This document shows positions 61,171 through 64,000 of a stretch of DNA of 64,000 bases, in pieces. Location of the stretch: assembly GCF_000020005.1 (NCBI RefSeq), contig NC_010718.1, forward strand, positions 1,369,001-1,433,000. The letters run 5' to 3'. Source of the DNA: Natranaerobius thermophilus JW/NM-WN-LF (GTDB lineage Bacteria > Bacillota > Natranaerobiia > Natranaerobiales > Natranaerobiaceae). The notes under the pieces were generated by a model. That model was given only the letters and a program-made list of their open reading frames with translations, was not told the DNA's origin and did not search any database. Made by a program: the position numbers and the translations under genes. Each line of letters starts with the position of its first letter. Position 1 is the first letter of the stretch.

Positions 61171-62121
61171 ATGAATACTAAACAATTATTACAATTACTT
61201 GATATTGATTATCCTATAATTCAAGGTGGGATGGCTTGGGTTGCCACAGGTGAATTGGCTGCTGCTGTATCTGAAGCCGGTGGCCTAGGAATGATTGGAG
61301 CGGGTAATGCACCTGTAGATGTAGTAGAAAAAGAAATAAACAAGGTCAAAGCTAAAACAGATAATCCCTTTGGAGTTAATATTATGTTACTTTCCCCCTT
61401 TGTTGATGAGATTGTGGATTTAGTTATTCAAAAACAAGTTCCCGTAGTGACTACTGGAGCAGGAAACCCTGGAAAATATATGGACAAATTTAAAGAGGCA
61501 GGTATTAAAGTAATTCCCGTAGTCCCATCAGTTGCTTTAGCCAAAAGAATGGAAAGACAAAAAGTCGATGCTGTAATTGCCGAAGGTACTGAAGCAGGTG
61601 GTCACATAGGTGAATTAACTACCATGGCCTTGGTGCCACAAATTGTAAATTCTATAAACTTACCGGTAATTGCGGCAGGAGGTATTGGCGATGGCCGTGG
61701 ATTAGTTGCAGCTTTAGCTTTAGGAGCTTCAGGAGTGCAAATGGGAACCAGATTTGTTATGTGTCATGAGTGCACTGCTCATGATAATTATAAACAAGCT
61801 ATCAAGAAAGCAAAAGATAGGGATACCTTGGTTACAGCTCGTTCCACGGGACATCCTGTACGTACTATTAAAAATAAGTTAACCAAAAAGTTTACTAAAA
61901 TGGAACAACAGGGAGTTCCCAAAGAGAAAATTGAAGAATTAGGTGCAGGTATGCTGTCAAAAGCTGTTAATGAAGGTGATGTTGAGGAAGGCTCAGTTAT
62001 GGCAGGACAAATTTCTGGTTTGGTAAGCCAGGAACAGAGTGCCAGGGAGATTATCGAAGAAGTTATGACTGAAGCTAAAAATTTAGTGGACAGTTTTGAT
62101 TCAAAGAATTTGGAAAGGTGA
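61171..62121 (+). CDS. fabK: Enoyl-ACP reductase II FabK (FMN-dependent)
   Basis: Reduces enoyl-ACP in the last step of the elongation cycle. 316 residues from ATG 61171 after TGGAGGG. Barrel fold with YPIIQGGMAWVA, AEGTEAGGHIGE, AAGGIGDGRG and SGVQMGTRF, the FMN-binding pattern of FabK and nitronate monooxygenases. Position inside a fab operon argues for FabK. FabK enzymes are not sensitive to triclosan, unlike FabI. Confidence 0.94.
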   Translation: MNTKQLLQLLDIDYPIIQGGMAWVATGELAAAVSEAGGLGMIGAGNAPVDVVEKEINKVKAKTDNPFGVNIMLLSPFVDEIVDLVIQKQVPVVTTGAGNPGKYMDKFKEAGIKVIPVVPSVALAKRMERQKVDAVIAEGTEAGGHIGELTTMALVPQIVNSINLPVIAAGGIGDGRGLVAALALGASGVQMGTRFVMCHECTAHDNYKQAIKKAKDRDTLVTARSTGHPVRTIKNKLTKKFTKMEQQGVPKEKIEELGAGMLSKAVNEGDVEEGSVMAGQISGLVSQEQSAREIIEEVMTEAKNLVDSFDSKNLER

Positions 62122-62131
62122 GGTGAAATGT

Positions 62132-63082
62132 ATGAAAAAACTAGGCTTTTTGTTTCCGGGCCAAGGTGCTCAATACGTAGGAATGGGAAAATTTCTATAT
62201 GATAATTACCAACCAGCCCAAAAAATCTTCGAAACAGCAGGTGAAGTTCTGGGTTTTGATATAAAGGACAAGATTTTTAACGGAACAAAAGAAGATTTAC
62301 GTAAAACAGAATTAACACAACCAGCTATTTTGACAACTTCAGTCGCTTCTGCTACGGTATTACAGGAACAAGGTTTGGCACCGCAAGGTGCTGCAGGGCT
62401 TAGTTTGGGAGAGTACAGTTCACTGGTGATAGCAGGATCCATCAAATTTGAAGATGCTCTTGTTATTGTTCAAAGAAGAGGACAATATATGCAAGAAGCC
62501 GTCCCTGAAGGTAAAGGCAAAATGGTATCTGTTTTAGGTTTAGAAGATAAACAGGTTGAAAAAGCTTGTGAAATGGTGAGAACAGAAACTGATAAATATG
62601 TGGTTCCTGCTAATTATAACAGTCCTAAGCAGATTGTCATCTCCGGAGAGGCCGAGGGTGTTGAATTGGCCAAAGAGAAATGTCATGAACTAGGTGCAAA
62701 AAGAACTAAAGAAGTTTCCGTAAGTGCGCCTTTTCATTGTGAATTACTTGAGCCAGCTGCAGCTAAACTAAAGGTAGAACTGGATCAAATTGAAATTAAA
62801 GAACCAGAAATTGATGTAATATCAAATGTGACTGGAGAACCTTTTCAAACGGCTCAAGAAGTCCGTGAAAATTTAATTAGACAGGTGAAATCCCCAGTGT
62901 TATTACATCAGTCGTTTACTAAAATGATTAACATGGGATATGATGGTTTTATCGATGTAGGTCCAGGTAACACTATGACGAAGCTTTTAAGTAAAGTTGA
63001 CCGTAAGGTTTATCAGACTTCAGTTGATAAAGGAAATAATTTACAAGAATTGTTATCTAATAAGGAGGACCTGCTTAAATGA
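62132..63082 (+). CDS. fabD: Malonyl-CoA:ACP transacylase FabD
   Basis: Loads malonyl groups onto ACP. 316 residues from ATG 62132, six bases after GAGGTG. FLFPGQGAQYVGMG, nucleophile Ser near residue 91 in GLSLGEYS, and catalytic His in SAPFHCELL. Its end overlaps the fabG start by four bases (ATGA type). Confidence 0.97.
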   Translation: MKKLGFLFPGQGAQYVGMGKFLYDNYQPAQKIFETAGEVLGFDIKDKIFNGTKEDLRKTELTQPAILTTSVASATVLQEQGLAPQGAAGLSLGEYSSLVIAGSIKFEDALVIVQRRGQYMQEAVPEGKGKMVSVLGLEDKQVEKACEMVRTETDKYVVPANYNSPKQIVISGEAEGVELAKEKCHELGAKRTKEVSVSAPFHCELLEPAAAKLKVELDQIEIKEPEIDVISNVTGEPFQTAQEVRENLIRQVKSPVLLHQSFTKMINMGYDGFIDVGPGNTMTKLLSKVDRKVYQTSVDKGNNLQELLSNKEDLLK

Positions 63083-63810
63083 GTAAAATTGCTGTTATTA
63101 CTGGCGGTTCTAGGGGTATAGGTAGAAGTGTTACACTAAACTTAGCAAAAGCTGGGTATGATGTTTTAATTAATTATTCTTCTAACTCCAGTGCTTGCCA
63201 AGAAGTTAAAAAGGAAGTTGAAGCTATTGGACAACGGGCCGAATGTTATCAGGCCGCTGTAGAGAATTATCAAGATGTTGAAGCAATGGGTAATTATGCT
63301 ATGGAAAAATACGGAAATATAAATGTATTGGTCAATAATGCAGGGATTACTCAAGATAAACTTTTTCTGAGAATGAAAGAACAAGATTTTGAAAAAGTGA
63401 TTGATGTGAATCTTAAAGGTGTTTATAATTGTAGTAAAGTGTTTTCAAAACCTATGATCAAAAATAGATCAGGTACAATAATTAATATGGCATCTATTGC
63501 TGGGATCATAGGAAATGCAGGCCAAGCAAATTATTCAGCCAGTAAAGCTGGTGTCATAGGTTTAACGAAAACTTTAGCACGTGAATTAGCACCAAGGGGA
63601 GTTAGAGTTAATGCTGTCGCTCCTGGCTTTATAGATACAGAGATGACTGAGAACCTATCGGAACAAGTAAAAGAGGAGTTATTAAATCAAATACCTATGA
63701 AGAGATATGGTTGCCCTGAAGAAGTGGCTGAAACTGTACTATTTTTAACTGAACAGGCTACATATTTGACTGGACAAGTGATTAATGTAGATGGTGGTAT
63801 GGTGATGTGA
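63079..63810 (+). CDS. fabG: 3-oxoacyl-ACP reductase FabG
   Basis: NADPH-dependent reductase of the elongation cycle. 243 residues, short-chain dehydrogenase fold: TGGSRGIGRS cofactor loop, NNAG, and the catalytic Ser-Tyr-Lys set with Tyr152 and Lys156 in YSASKAG. AAGGAGG lies inside the end of fabD. The acpP gene follows after a 78-base gap with its own possible control site. Confidence 0.98.
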   Translation: MSKIAVITGGSRGIGRSVTLNLAKAGYDVLINYSSNSSACQEVKKEVEAIGQRAECYQAAVENYQDVEAMGNYAMEKYGNINVLVNNAGITQDKLFLRMKEQDFEKVIDVNLKGVYNCSKVFSKPMIKNRSGTIINMASIAGIIGNAGQANYSASKAGVIGLTKTLARELAPRGVRVNAVAPGFIDTEMTENLSEQVKEELLNQIPMKRYGCPEEVAETVLFLTEQATYLTGQVINVDGGMVM

Positions 63811-63853
63811 TTTTAAAACCCTAGTTTATTACAAATATTAACTAATACATTAT

Positions 63854-63871
63854 TATAGTACCTAGCACTAA
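63854..63871. promoter_or_regulatory. -10 element and operator-like site before acpP
   Basis: TATAGT at 63854-63859 may be a -10 but no clear -35 is seen. It overlaps TAGTACC-TA-GCACTAA, an imperfect inverted repeat that resembles the FapR operator of Bacillus (TTAGTACC left half) as I recall it. Confidence 0.4.
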
Positions 63872-63888
63872 AGAGGGGAGGTGACAAT

Positions 63889-64000
63889 GTGGCTACCTTT
63901 GATAAAGTGAAAGACATTGTTGTGGATCAGCTGGGAGTAGATGAAGATCAAGTGACTATGGAAGCTAATTTCACTGAAGACTTAGAAGCTGATTCTTTAG
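63889..64000 (+). CDS. acpP: Acyl carrier protein, 3' end outside window
   Basis: Carries growing acyl chains on 4'-phosphopantetheine. Only 37 complete codons are present. GTG 63889 gives [20 protein letters not shown], followed by [11 protein letters not shown], whose Ser is the attachment site in the DSL motif. GGGGAGGTGA is the binding site; ATG 63887 is out of frame for this protein. The acidic character is normal for ACP. Confidence 0.95.
   Translation, partial: MATFDKVKDIVVDQLGVDEDQVTMEANFTEDLEADSL

Noticed and set aside
1-64000. CRISPR arrays, tRNA or rRNA genes, insertion sequences, prophage, toxin-antitoxin or defence genes
   Set aside because: None seen on reading both strands; all gaps are short and every long frame is a housekeeping, sporulation or conserved hypothetical gene.

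Overview
The window is a compact, gene-dense, low-GC stretch of a chromosome from an endospore-forming Firmicute. Nearly every gene is on the + strand with short or overlapping junctions. The spore-specific genes spoIIGA, sigE, sigG, spoVM, ylmC, ylbJ and an alpha/beta-type SASP, the DNPR-type (meso-diaminopimelate) MurE, FabK as the enoyl-ACP reductase and the many UUG/GUG starts suggest class Clostridia. The exported domains of the penicillin-binding protein and of PrkC are strikingly acidic. This would fit a halophile or haloalkaliphile such as Natranaerobius, but that placement is inference from memory and not from a search.

Layout. 1-14 kb: the division and cell wall cluster (class B PBP, murE, murF, mraY, murD, ftsW, murG, murA, divIB, ftsA, ftsZ). 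14-17 kb: the spoIIG locus (spoIIGA, sigE) followed by sigG and ylmC. 17-22 kb: the ylm cluster (pgeF, an HlyD-like protein, yggS, sepF, ylmG, ylmH, divIVA). 22.2-25.4 kb: an isoleucine T-box leader and ileS. 25.5-28 kb: a DUF5665-like protein, a DksA-like zinc-finger protein, lspA and rluD. 28-36 kb: rqcH (minus strand), a Ca2+-type P-ATPase, yicC, remA, gmk, rpoZ and coaBC. 36-48.3 kb: priA, def, fmt, a DUF116 protein, a YugP-like metalloprotease, rsmB, rlmN, prpC, prkC, rsgA and rpe. 48.4-52.3 kb: the 29-residue spoVM, rpmB (minus), yloU, fakA, degV and the SASP gene. 52.6-58.9 kb: rsmD, coaD, ylbJ (minus), a patatin-like protein, ylbL, tmcAL (minus), yceD and rpmF. 58.9-64 kb: the fatty-acid operon plsX, fabH, fabK, fabD, fabG, acpP, which runs off the end.

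The order closely follows several Bacillus subtilis blocks (spoVD-murE..ftsZ-spoIIG-ylm; yloA-yloB-yloC-remA..prkC-rsgA-rpe-spoVM-rpmB-yloU-yloV; ylbH-ylbM-rpmF), here placed end to end. The notable departures are murA in place of murC/murB between murG and divIB, no recG after fakA/degV (a spore-protein gene sits there), and no fapR before plsX.

No mobile element, CRISPR array, tRNA, rRNA or prophage was seen, and I did not find an obviously new multi-gene system. The most interesting features are small regulatory structures: a hairpin that separates a strong Shine-Dalgarno sequence from the yloU start codon, perfect hairpins abutting the ribosome binding sites of divIB and spoIIGA, a long-spacer promoter before spoIIGA, operator-like palindromes before plsX and acpP, and an unexplained structured 300-base gap before rsmD.
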